NCBI RefSeq assembly: GCF_011604685.1
Contig: NZ_CP050063.1
Location: forward strand, 4,052,501-4,116,500
Source: Spirosoma aureum
GTDB lineage: Bacteria; Bacteroidota; Bacteroidia; Cytophagales; Spirosomataceae
Direction of reading: 5' to 3'
DNA: 64,000 nt
Shown: in pieces, positions 18,034-26,203 of the stretch
How the letters are laid out: the number at the start of each line of letters is the position of its first letter
Position numbering within the stretch: position 1 is the stretch's first letter
Notes under the pieces: model-generated
What the model was told of the DNA's origin: nothing
What the model saw: only the letters and a program-made list of their open reading frames with translations
The model's database searches: none
Translations under genes and position numbers: made by a program

Positions 18034-18138
18034 AATTTAGTTGACATTGATTAGAGAGGCTTCAACAAATGTAATTATTTGATTGTGTATTCATAAACAG
18101 GTGTTTTTATCGGTATTTTTTTGATTGAATTCGACGCT

Positions 18139-18185
18139 TATAAAAAGAGAAACCCGTCAATATCTGGCGGGTTTCTCTTTTTATA
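18139..18185 (-). terminator. Terminator of the GH65 gene
   Basis: A perfect 18-bp inverted repeat (18139-18156 with 18168-18185) and an 11-nt loop. The outer part of each arm is an A/T run, so it can terminate on either strand. It lies 18 nt after the GH65 stop codon. Confidence 0.8.
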
Positions 18186-18202
18186 CAGGCTAGTGCTTAT
18201 TC

Positions 18203-20539
18203 TCAGGACTTTCCTTTCAGGCTCACTGTCTGCTGATTTTGCCCCTTGATTGTTAAGGCTTTATCATGTAATTTGAGGGTAACCGGCTGTGCCGAAAAGT
18301 TCTTAACCGTTATGTCCGTCTGCGTTGTCGTGATTTGCAGCAACGCACTCCGAAATCTGATCTTGAACGCCAGCGATTGCCATTGATCAGGGCAATAGGG
18401 ATTTAAAACTAGCTGAGAATCGGCTCCTTGTTCCTGTTCTACACGCAGGCCACCGAAGCCTTTCACGACTGCCAGCCAGGTTCCGGCCATACTCGTAATG
18501 TGACAGCCGTCTTCGGTGTCGTTGTTGTAGTCATCCAGATCGAGCCGGGCCGTGCGGAGGTACATTTCATAGGCTTTCTCGCGCATGCCCAACTTCGAAG
18601 CCTGAATGCTATGAACACAGGGCGATAGTGATGACTCATGAACCGTCATGGGTTCATAGAAGTCAAAATTTCGCCTGAGTGTTTCCGTATCAAATTCATC
18701 TTCAAAGAAGTACAATCCCTGTAGCACATCAGCCTGCTTGATAAAACACGACCGTAAAATCCGATCCCATGACCAGTGCTGATTAATCGGACGCTGCCCT
18801 TTTGGAATGTCAGTGACCGGCATGAGGTCTTTATCCAGAAAGCCTTCCTGTTGCAGAAAAACACCCCGTTCATCGTCTTTCGGCAGGTATATTTTTTCGA
18901 TAATCTGCCGAACGGTAGCCATTTCCTTCTCTTCGCGGAAGTGAATACGATCGATCAGATCGCCATATTTTTCAGCATCAAGGACCTTTACTTTTTCGAT
19001 GGCTTCGATGGTGTACCGAAGTGTCCAGGCCGCAATGTAGTTGGTATACCAGTTGTTATTGACGTTGTTCTCGTACTCATTCGGCCCCGTTACCCCGAGC
19101 ATCACGTACTGCTGTTTGGCCTGCGACCAGTGTACGCGCTGGCTCCAGAACCGACTGATCGCAATCAGTACTTCCAGGCCATACTCAACAAGATAGTGCT
19201 CGTCGCCCGTATAGCGAACATAGTCGTATATAGCGTAGGCGATGGCTCCGTTGCGATGAATTTCCTCGAACGTAATCTCCCATTCGTTATGGCATTCTTC
19301 GCCGTTCATGGTCACCATCGGGTACAGGGCAGCTCCGGCCCGAAAACCTAGCTTTTGCCCGTTTTCGATGGCTTTCCCCAGTTGCTTGTAGCGATAAACC
19401 AGCAGGTTCTTGGCTACTTTCTGGTCGGCAGTGGAGAGGTAAAACGGGAGACAGTATGCCTCAGTGTCCCAGTAGGTTGAGCCGCCATATTTTTCGCCCG
19501 TAAATCCTTTGGGTCCGATGTTTAATCGTTCATCTTCGCCGGTATAGGTCTGGTTAAGCTGGAAAATGTTAAACCGAATGCCTTGCTGGGCGGCAACATC
19601 ACCGTCGATGATGATGTCGTTCATTTTCCATTTATCGGCCCAGGCTTGCATCTGCTCGAACAGCATCTTGTCGAATCCTTTCCGCGTAATTCGTTGCATG
19701 CTCTGACGGGCTTCCAGAAGAATCGTATCCGGATCGTAATTGAGTGACGACAGATTGACCGCGTATTTATAAATGACCGTTTCCTGACCCTGCCGACAGT
19801 CGAGCGTCATGCGATTGGCTACGTACTTTTCGTACTTGATCGGCTGCGATTGATAATCGATTTTAACACCGTCCTGCTCAATTTCAATAGCCATACCGGT
19901 GGCAACGTGAAAGCCGGTTTTTCGAGTGCGCAGTTCAATGTAAGCCTCTCCGTAGCCAGTTTCCTTCCGCACTTCGTCCCAGAATGTTTCGTCGTAATTG
20001 GCATCTCGGTTGCGAATCGCCCCGTCGATATAGGGCGTAATGGTAATCTTGGCGTCGAAATTGAGTGGTTTGATCGCGTAGCGGATAACCCCGGCTTCGT
20101 CGTCTACAATCGAACAGAACCGCTTGCTATTAACCTGAAGTTCTTTGCCACTTTTAAGAATCGCTACAAACGAGCGTTCCAGATATCCTTCCTGCATGTT
20201 GAGCTCCCGCCGGAAATTACGAACTTCGCAGTGATTGAGGTCGAGCGATTCATACTCAATATCGATGTCGATACCAATCCAGTTGGCTGCATTCAATACT
20301 TTGGCGAAGTATTCGGGGTAACCGTTCTTCCACCAGCCGACGCGTGTTTTGTCAGGATAATAGACACCGGCAACGTAATTGCCCTGCAATGTTTTGCCGG
20401 TAAATTTCTCTTCAAAATTGCCCCGCTGCCCAAGCCTGCCATTGCCCAGGGACATTACACTTTCAGAAATCTCGTTGTAGTCACGGTGAAACCCCTCTTC
20501 AATAATGCACCAGGGGTCCTGTGTAATGTAATTTTTCAT
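18203..20539 (-). CDS. Glycoside hydrolase family 65 phosphorylase, probably maltose phosphorylase
   Basis: A 778-residue cytoplasmic enzyme (no signal peptide). GH65 proteins cleave alpha-glucosides with phosphate and inversion, giving beta-glucose 1-phosphate. The N-terminal beta-sandwich starts at WCIIEEGFHRDYNEISESVMS. The (alpha/alpha)6 barrel contains NIGPKGFTGEKYGGSTYWDT, typical of maltose phosphorylases, and TGPNEYENNVNNNWYTN with the catalytic acid at Glu488. A small C-terminal sheet domain ends the protein. Specificity for maltose over trehalose, kojibiose or nigerose is inferred from motif resemblance. No beta-phosphoglucomutase or sugar transporter lies beside it in this window. 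Confidence 0.88.
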   Translation of the reverse strand: MKNYITQDPWCIIEEGFHRDYNEISESVMSLGNGRLGQRGNFEEKFTGKTLQGNYVAGVYYPDKTRVGWWKNGYPEYFAKVLNAANWIGIDIDIEYESLDLNHCEVRNFRRELNMQEGYLERSFVAILKSGKELQVNSKRFCSIVDDEAGVIRYAIKPLNFDAKITITPYIDGAIRNRDANYDETFWDEVRKETGYGEAYIELRTRKTGFHVATGMAIEIEQDGVKIDYQSQPIKYEKYVANRMTLDCRQGQETVIYKYAVNLSSLNYDPDTILLEARQSMQRITRKGFDKMLFEQMQAWADKWKMNDIIIDGDVAAQQGIRFNIFQLNQTYTGEDERLNIGPKGFTGEKYGGSTYWDTEAYCLPFYLSTADQKVAKNLLVYRYKQLGKAIENGQKLGFRAGAALYPMVTMNGEECHNEWEITFEEIHRNGAIAYAIYDYVRYTGDEHYLVEYGLEVLIAISRFWSQRVHWSQAKQQYVMLGVTGPNEYENNVNNNWYTNYIAAWTLRYTIEAIEKVKVLDAEKYGDLIDRIHFREEKEMATVRQIIEKIYLPKDDERGVFLQQEGFLDKDLMPVTDIPKGQRPINQHWSWDRILRSCFIKQADVLQGLYFFEDEFDTETLRRNFDFYEPMTVHESSLSPCVHSIQASKLGMREKAYEMYLRTARLDLDDYNNDTEDGCHITSMAGTWLAVVKGFGGLRVEQEQGADSQLVLNPYCPDQWQSLAFKIRFRSALLQITTTQTDITVKNFSAQPVTLKLHDKALTIKGQNQQTVSLKGKS

Positions 20540-20622
20540 TCAGATAGGGTATAAAGTCGCCTGAAGGGTTTGGACAGATCGGTGAAACCTGTTTAATTAA
20601 AAATAGATCGATTCGCTGGAAG

Positions 20623-20630
20623 CAAAAATA
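20623..20630 (-). promoter_or_regulatory. Possible -7 box of the GH65 gene
   Basis: On the minus strand this reads TATTTTTG followed by C, matching TAnnTTTGC. It lies 84 nt upstream of the GH65 start codon. No TTG is visible at the -33 distance, so the call rests on one element only. Confidence 0.35.
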
Positions 20631-20646
20631 GGGATTTCCATCATCT

Positions 20647-21258
20647 TCACGACGGAGTTACACCCGCCTGCGCTAAAGCAAACAATTCGACATCGCGTTT
20701 GGAATCCAGATCAATGGCTCCTGCTTCGAAGGGAACTTCGGCACAATCCTGTTTGTGTTTAATGATCACCCATTTTGCGCCTTTGTCACCTTCCAGTTGC
20801 AGCATTTGCTCAATATATTTTCGATCGAAGAGGGCCGGGACACCCAACTGATCATCGTAACGACAGGCCACAATGCCCTTATTTTCACTGATGTAGGTTT
20901 CAAGCATAAATTGTAGCAACCCGACCGATACGAGCGGCTGATCGGTGAGAAGAATCAGGACCGCATCGATGTCTTTATTGGTTATATAAAGAGCCGCAAG
21001 CCCCATTTTGAGCGATGAGGCCATTCCTGTTTGCCAGGCTTCATTGTCTACAAGGGTAATGGGAAGGCTTGCCAACTCTGGCGCGATTCGCTCACGGTTG
21101 GCGCCCAGCACAACAATAACCGGACCCGTTTTGAGCGCCAGTGCTGTATCCGTAATCCGACGAATGAGCGACTGTCCTTTGTAGGTTAATAATTGCTTCG
21201 GTTCGCCACCCATGCGTGTTGAAGCACCAGCCGCTAATATGATCGTTCCAATTTTCAA
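20647..21258 (-). CDS. Nucleotidyltransferase family protein (MocA-like)
   Basis: A NTP-transferase of the MobA/MocA type. The nucleotide-binding motif IILAAGASTRMGGEPKQLL is at the very N-terminus. VVLGANRERI and LLTDQPLVSVGLLQFML (with the metal-binding Asp) follow, and GVPALFDRKYIEQML is typical of MocA cytidylyltransferases. The preferred start is a TTG at 21258, placing the motif where the family has it. An ATG at 21360 would add 34 residues unlike any family N-terminus, though it would abut truA. No other molybdopterin genes are in this window, so the substrate is uncertain. Confidence 0.82.
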   Translation of the reverse strand: MKIGTIILAAGASTRMGGEPKQLLTYKGQSLIRRITDTALALKTGPVIVVLGANRERIAPELASLPITLVDNEAWQTGMASSLKMGLAALYITNKDIDAVLILLTDQPLVSVGLLQFMLETYISENKGIVACRYDDQLGVPALFDRKYIEQMLQLEGDKGAKWVIIKHKQDCAEVPFEAGAIDLDSKRDVELFALAQAGVTPS

Positions 21259-21362
21259 TGCAAGAACTTGTTTTTGATGAAAGACGAATGTAGGAAAAAG
21301 TAATGAGTAGTCAGGAGCGTGGAGTGAGAATAAACCGTTAGAAATTGCGCCAATCAACACGA

Positions 21363-22124
21363 TCAGCTACCCATGCCTTTTTGGGCAAACACCTCCGCTG
21401 GATACCCTACTTCGACCAGCGATAGCCCGTCGGCGGGGGCGGCTCGCCCAGCCTTTTTGCGATCTCTGGCAAGAATAATGCGGTCAAATTCATCGACGCT
21501 AAGCCGCCCCTGACCCACATCCAGCAATGTACCAACAATTGCCCGGACCATGCCCCGCAGAAAACGGTCGGCCTTGATATGAAACGTTAGATTACCCGCC
21601 TGGTCTATAACCCAGTAGGCAAAGTCAATTCGACAATTGAACGTTTTAACGTCAGTTTTTACTTTACTAAAGCTTTCAAAATCAGTATGATGGAGCAGTC
21701 GGATTGCCGCTTCGTTCATAAGCTCGACATCGAGCGGTAGCGTAAAAACATAGGCTAAACCATCCCGAAACGGATCTTTCCGGCGAATAAGTTGATATTG
21801 ATAATACCGAAATGTAGCTGTATAGCGGGCGTGATCATCGGACCGAACCGGAAAGCAGTCATAAACGGCTATGTCGTTAGGAATAAGGCTGTTTATTGAT
21901 CGAAGTAGATTTCTGGGGAGCGGTTGGTCGGTTTCAAAATGGGCAAATTGTTGTCCGGCATGAACGCCCGTGTCGGTACGGCCACTGCCCACAATGGCAA
22001 TTGGGAACCTGAAAAGTATGGTCAAAGCATTTTCGAGCACTTCCTGTACACTGCGGCCGTTGGGTTGCCGTTGCCAGCCATGATAATTGGTGCCTCGATA
22101 AGCTAATTCAAGAAAATAACGCAT
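21363..22124 (-). CDS. truA: tRNA pseudouridine synthase A (TruA)
   Basis: A 253-residue enzyme that isomerises uridines 38-40 in the tRNA anticodon arm. It begins with RYFLELAYRGTNYHGWQRQP. The catalytic Asp is in GSGRTDTGVHAGQQ (about residue 54), and FLRGMVRAIVGTLLDVGQG is the conserved C-terminal motif. The nucleotidyltransferase follows on the same strand and may be co-transcribed. Confidence 0.96.
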   Translation of the reverse strand: MRYFLELAYRGTNYHGWQRQPNGRSVQEVLENALTILFRFPIAIVGSGRTDTGVHAGQQFAHFETDQPLPRNLLRSINSLIPNDIAVYDCFPVRSDDHARYTATFRYYQYQLIRRKDPFRDGLAYVFTLPLDVELMNEAAIRLLHHTDFESFSKVKTDVKTFNCRIDFAYWVIDQAGNLTFHIKADRFLRGMVRAIVGTLLDVGQGRLSVDEFDRIILARDRKKAGRAAPADGLSLVEVGYPAEVFAQKGMGS

Positions 22125-22475
22125 ATAAGAGTTCTAGCCGAGACACGACTCGTGTAGGAGGTGGGTGTACTAACCATAGCACGGCTTTGAGTGAAAGATA
22201 TAAGGTTACAAAAATACGAACCTTTTCCTGGCATTGAACGCCTAAAGGAAAAGGGCTCTAGTCTAAAGCCTGTTAAGCCTCAAACCAAAGCCCTCGATAA
22301 AAAGAGGAAAGAACGAAAGTAAAGACACCTTTCAACCGTAAGCTACCGCCAACAGGAATAGCACCTTACTGAGCCCCATTGAACTCATTATCATTTAACT
22401 CTTTCCGGGGTGGTTACGTTTGCCAAATCAGCTAAAATATTGCTCAACTGAGGCAATGGCCTACTAATTGGTTGA
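22125..22475 (-). other. Intergenic region with a likely terminator of the XRE gene
   Basis: This 351-nt gap holds no supported gene. A hairpin with arms CCTTTTCCT (22221-22229) and AGGAAAAGG (22246-22254), plus an inner GGC/GCC pair, is followed on the minus strand by a T-rich stretch. It probably ends the XRE transcript about 220 nt past its stop. Just beyond it, TATTTTTG on the minus strand (22209-22216) could be a truA -7 box. Confidence 0.45.
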
Positions 22476-23681
22476 CTATAAGCGATCAACTTCAAACCGC
22501 AATTCATCGACCAATTGTTTCAACCGGTCGGTGCTGGGAGCCGGTGGCGGTATGTGCTGGCTGACAAAAGCCCGTATTTCCCAAACCTCCATCACTTCTT
22601 TCAGGGCCACTTCGCGGTTGGGTATCTCGGCTTTATCGGCAGTAAGCAGCAGACTGCCTTTAATTTTTACCTGATTGTAGACGCGTCGACAAACAATGCC
22701 TGATCCTTCAGGTCGCTGATGCTGAATGAGGAGCACATACATTTTTCCATCGGCAATCTCAAACCAGCTGCGAACGAACTGACCAATCAGCAATGCCCCC
22801 GGAAACACAAAATCGTCGCCAGCTTCAAAAGCACGGTAGTGGCCGTCGGGTAGCGTAGGTAAGTGCATGGCGGGCAAGCGGTGCAGAAATTCGGTTTGCT
22901 GATACCGCTGGCTATAGTCACCGAACTGCGATTGCATCACAATCGAAATTGTCGGGGCCATTACCTGAGCAGCCCCTGCTGAGCGGACCGAAGCCGAATC
23001 GCCGTACCGCCCTGAACCTTCATAAACATTATTGAATGTCAGTTGCTCCGGTTGTCGGGGTGGTGGAGGAGTTACCGGCTGGTTATCCGGCTGACCGAAT
23101 AACCGATCCATGGGCGAAGGGGCTGGTGTATCCTGGGCGGTCTGAAACGTGACCGGTTGTGTCCGTTCATGAATGGGCTTTTCCTGCGTTGGTCGTACGG
23201 GAGCAGTAATGACCGGCGGAGTCGGTACTGGGCGAGGTTCTTCCGATGGCCGGTAGTATTTATTCAGAACCGTTGAGAGCGGTTGTGGTTCGGGCGTTTT
23301 GCTGGCCGGTTGAGAAAAAATATCGGGAAAGTCAGGGTGCTGGAACGGATCGTCATCGCCAGCATCGAGGTGCCCGTCGGAGCGAATATGTGGGCTATCG
23401 CTTCGGTTCGGGCGAGCTTCGGCTGGTTTGTTTGACTGTCCAAGAGGAATGCTAAGACTCGGCGTTTCACGGATTTTACGCAGATCCTGTCGGGTAAGTA
23501 ATTCAACTGTTGTATTGAAGGCTTTGGCTATTGCCTGAATATTTTGTTGGTTCGGGTTGGCACGTCCTTCTTCGTACGCACCTAATAACGAACGTTTTAT
23601 GTTGATTTTTCTGGAAAATTGCTCCTGCGTTAGTCCGTTGAGTTTACGCAGGTAGCGGATGTTGTCACTGACGAGCGTCAT
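22476..23681 (-). CDS. XRE-family regulator with proline-rich linker and degenerate S24-like domain
   Basis: A 401-residue protein. Residues 1-65 are a Cro/C1-type helix-turn-helix (NIRYLRKLNGLTQEQFSRKI, then SLLGAYEEGRANPNQQNIQA). Residues about 75-235 are low-complexity and rich in Pro, Gln and Asp, probably disordered. Residues about 245-375 resemble the LexA/S24 fold (YRAFEAGDDFVFPGALLIGQ, FEIADGKMYVLLI, GIVCRRVYNQVKIKG). Where S24 proteins carry G-D-S-M this one has G-D-D-F, and the Lys of KRV is Arg (CRRV). It should therefore be unable to self-cleave. A short Leu/Glu-rich helix ends the protein. Targets are unknown. Confidence 0.88.
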   Translation of the reverse strand: MTLVSDNIRYLRKLNGLTQEQFSRKINIKRSLLGAYEEGRANPNQQNIQAIAKAFNTTVELLTRQDLRKIRETPSLSIPLGQSNKPAEARPNRSDSPHIRSDGHLDAGDDDPFQHPDFPDIFSQPASKTPEPQPLSTVLNKYYRPSEEPRPVPTPPVITAPVRPTQEKPIHERTQPVTFQTAQDTPAPSPMDRLFGQPDNQPVTPPPPRQPEQLTFNNVYEGSGRYGDSASVRSAGAAQVMAPTISIVMQSQFGDYSQRYQQTEFLHRLPAMHLPTLPDGHYRAFEAGDDFVFPGALLIGQFVRSWFEIADGKMYVLLIQHQRPEGSGIVCRRVYNQVKIKGSLLLTADKAEIPNREVALKEVMEVWEIRAFVSQHIPPPAPSTDRLKQLVDELRFEVDRL

Positions 23682-23813
23682 CCGGTCGGGTTTGCTAAAG
23701 TTTTAGCTAAGATAGACGATTCACGATATAAATGCCAACATCAGCCTTTCTGGTCAATTATTTGTACTTTTAAAGTATTCTTTTGGCTCAATTATATTCG
23801 CCTGGTATTAGAC

Positions 23814-25244
23814 ATGAACACCCTACTTTCTGAAACCGACCTTAGCAACGAATTGAAGGCGGTTTTTGATGCCCAACGCCAATACGCCCCCCAGATGGCG
23901 CTTACGACTGTCGACCAGCGTATTGAACGAATCCGGCGCATACAGACGTGGGTAAAGGATCATGAAGCCGATATTCAACGGGTAATGTATGAGGACTTTC
24001 GTAAGCCTGCTGCTGAGGTATTGATTGGTGAGTTATTAGCACTTCAGGCTGAGATCAAGCATACAATCCGGCACCTGGCCCATTGGATGAAACCACAACG
24101 GCTTCCGACGCCCTTAAGTCTGGTTGGCACGAAGAGTTCGCTACACCATGAACCCAAAGGTAGTGTGCTGATAATGGCACCCTGGAACTACCCGTTTGTG
24201 TTGTCTATCAGGCCGCTGATATCGGCTATTGCCGCCGGGAATGTGGTCATGTTGAAGCCTTCTGAATTAACTCCTCATACGGCTGGATTGATTAGACAAA
24301 TGATCACAGACCTGTTTCCGGTAAAAGAGGTAGCCGTTTTTGAGGGTAATGAAACGATAGCCCAGGCCTTACTGGAATTACCCTTCAACCATATTTTTTT
24401 TACGGGAAGTCCTGCCGTTGGCCGCATCGTGATGACCGCTGCTGCGAAGCATCTGGCATCGGTCACGCTCGAACTCGGTGGTAAATCGCCCGCTATTGTC
24501 GATGAGTCGGCCACAATCAAACAGGCAGCCGGGCAATTGGCGTGGGGCAAGTGCCTTAATAATGGGCAAACCTGCATTGCCCCTGATTATTTACTGGTGC
24601 ACGAGTCCATTAAGGAGCCTTTTATGCAGGCGTTTCGAGAGGCCCTGACGAGTATGTATAGCCCTGATGGTAAGCCGGTTGAACAGTCGGACAGTTACGC
24701 ACGCATTGTGAACAGCAAGCATTTTCAACGGCTCCGTGGCTTGCTTGACGATGCAGTAGAAAAAGGGGCGACCGTAACGGTGGGTGGCAAAATGAACGCC
24801 GATCAGCATTTTATGGAACCAACGGTACTGGAGAACGTAAGGGACGATATGCGGATAATGCAGGATGAGATTTTTGGCCCAATACTGCCCGTTCTTTCGT
24901 ATGCAACGCTCGACCAGGCCATCCAGATCATTAACCAACGAGAAAAGCCGCTGGCGCTTTACATTCACAGCCATAATCGGAAAAATACGCAGTACATTCT
25001 GGATCGGACGTCGGCAGGGGATACGGTCATAAACGATACGCTGCTTCAGTTTGGTAATGTTGAACTCCCCTTTGGTGGGGTCAATAATAGCGGTTTGGGT
25101 AAATCAAATGGATTTTTCAGTTTTCAGGAGTTTTCGAATCAAAGAGGGGTAATGCAACGGGATTTTGGCACGATGAAATTTCTATATCCGCCATATACGG
25201 ATAGGGTGAAAAAACTGATAAGTCTGGTTGTGAAGTATTTATAG
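23814..25244 (+). CDS. Aldehyde dehydrogenase family protein (class 3-like)
   Basis: A 476-residue NAD(P)-dependent dehydrogenase. The cofactor fold contains MAPWNYPFVLSIRPLISAIA and FFTGSPAVGRIVM. The general base Glu220 is in TLELGGKSPAIVD, and the catalytic Cys254 is in NNGQTCIAPDYLL. The C-terminal NELPFGG-like motif is NVELPFGGVNNSGLGK. The hydrophobic end (DRVKKLISLVVKYL) is typical of class 3 enzymes, which oxidise medium- and long-chain aldehydes. It stands alone, divergent from the XRE gene with 132 nt between them. Confidence 0.93.
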   Translation: MNTLLSETDLSNELKAVFDAQRQYAPQMALTTVDQRIERIRRIQTWVKDHEADIQRVMYEDFRKPAAEVLIGELLALQAEIKHTIRHLAHWMKPQRLPTPLSLVGTKSSLHHEPKGSVLIMAPWNYPFVLSIRPLISAIAAGNVVMLKPSELTPHTAGLIRQMITDLFPVKEVAVFEGNETIAQALLELPFNHIFFTGSPAVGRIVMTAAAKHLASVTLELGGKSPAIVDESATIKQAAGQLAWGKCLNNGQTCIAPDYLLVHESIKEPFMQAFREALTSMYSPDGKPVEQSDSYARIVNSKHFQRLRGLLDDAVEKGATVTVGGKMNADQHFMEPTVLENVRDDMRIMQDEIFGPILPVLSYATLDQAIQIINQREKPLALYIHSHNRKNTQYILDRTSAGDTVINDTLLQFGNVELPFGGVNNSGLGKSNGFFSFQEFSNQRGVMQRDFGTMKFLYPPYTDRVKKLISLVVKYL

Positions 25245-25418
25245 GTATAGAGTATAAATTGTATTAATATATATTTATGTAAATAGTGATTTAAGATATA
25301 TATCTTATTTTATAATATTAGTTGATATATTTGGCCGTTGGTTTTAACTGGATCATCAATTTACCGTGATTTCTTTAATCATCATTGCTCCAGCAAATTG
25401 GCCTACAAAATACCCAAC

Positions 25419-26084
25419 ATGAAAAAAATATACTTGTGTTTTATTGTCATCGTATTGACAATGAGTGACTTAGTTGCTCAGTCAAAAAACGTACGTTGGG
25501 GGATGGGCGTTTTTGGCGGTATAAACCGTTCCAGACCTGAATTGAGTACTAGCAACGTTCAGTCTTTTCCTGACCATTATGGCCTACTGCTGGGTCTGGA
25601 TCTAAACCTCCGACTAAATAAACGGTCATCTTTTCACTTACAACTGTCCTACACAAGTATTGATAAGGTAAACGCAAATAGAAGTTATAGGGACATTCCC
25701 AGCCTGGGTGTATCCACGATCAAAATACCACTATTGTACCGCTATCGTTTCCTGAATACTAAAATAGCCCCTTTTCTGGAGGTAGGAGTAGGCTATAATC
25801 AAGCCACAAAAGGGTATTATCGTATTCATACATACCCGATATGCGATCCTGGTCCTTGTCAGGTTGATCCTAATTTTGAGTTCAATTACGATTTGTCAAC
25901 CAAATCAGCAGTGAGTGCTATTGCTGGTATTGGGGCAAATGTAACACTGGGGAAAATCAGCATTCCAATTACGGTGCGGTATGAGCATTATGGAAACGAT
26001 CTCCTATTTTCGGCCCGTTTTTTTGGATCTGGCCCTCAATTACAATTCGAAAATATTTCGCTCCTGACAGGCATAAATTTTTAA
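25419..26084 (+). CDS. Outer-membrane beta-barrel protein (porin-family fold)
   Basis: A 221-residue exported protein with a signal peptide (MKKIYLCFIVIVLTMSDLVAQ). The remainder alternates polar and hydrophobic residues as in small 8-10-stranded barrels and ends in NISLLTGINF with a terminal Phe. A central insert has two close Cys (YPICDPGPCQVDP), perhaps a disulfide-held loop. The upstream AT-rich gap has TATATTTG at 25326-25333, a possible -7 box. Function is unknown. The frame is open from 25338, but the ATG at 25419 gives the signal peptide. Confidence 0.82.
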   Translation: MKKIYLCFIVIVLTMSDLVAQSKNVRWGMGVFGGINRSRPELSTSNVQSFPDHYGLLLGLDLNLRLNKRSSFHLQLSYTSIDKVNANRSYRDIPSLGVSTIKIPLLYRYRFLNTKIAPFLEVGVGYNQATKGYYRIHTYPICDPGPCQVDPNFEFNYDLSTKSAVSAIAGIGANVTLGKISIPITVRYEHYGNDLLFSARFFGSGPQLQFENISLLTGINF

Positions 26085-26203
26085 ACTGCTAATCGCTAAA
26101 AAAACAAACGGCTTTCGTTGGTGAGCTGGAAGTACAGAGAGGAATGAGTTTCCCGTCGTAACGCGGGCATTTTTTCGTTAAAACTCCGTATCATTGATAC
26201 GGC

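Noticed and set aside
19850..20554. Open frame of 234 codons antisense to the GH65 gene
   Set aside because: Lies wholly opposite a well-supported enzyme gene and shows no domain; it is a shadow of that gene's codon pattern.
22405..22430. GTGGTTA-containing stretch as a third copy of the palindromic family
   Set aside because: No inverted arms surround it, so only the 7-mer is shared.
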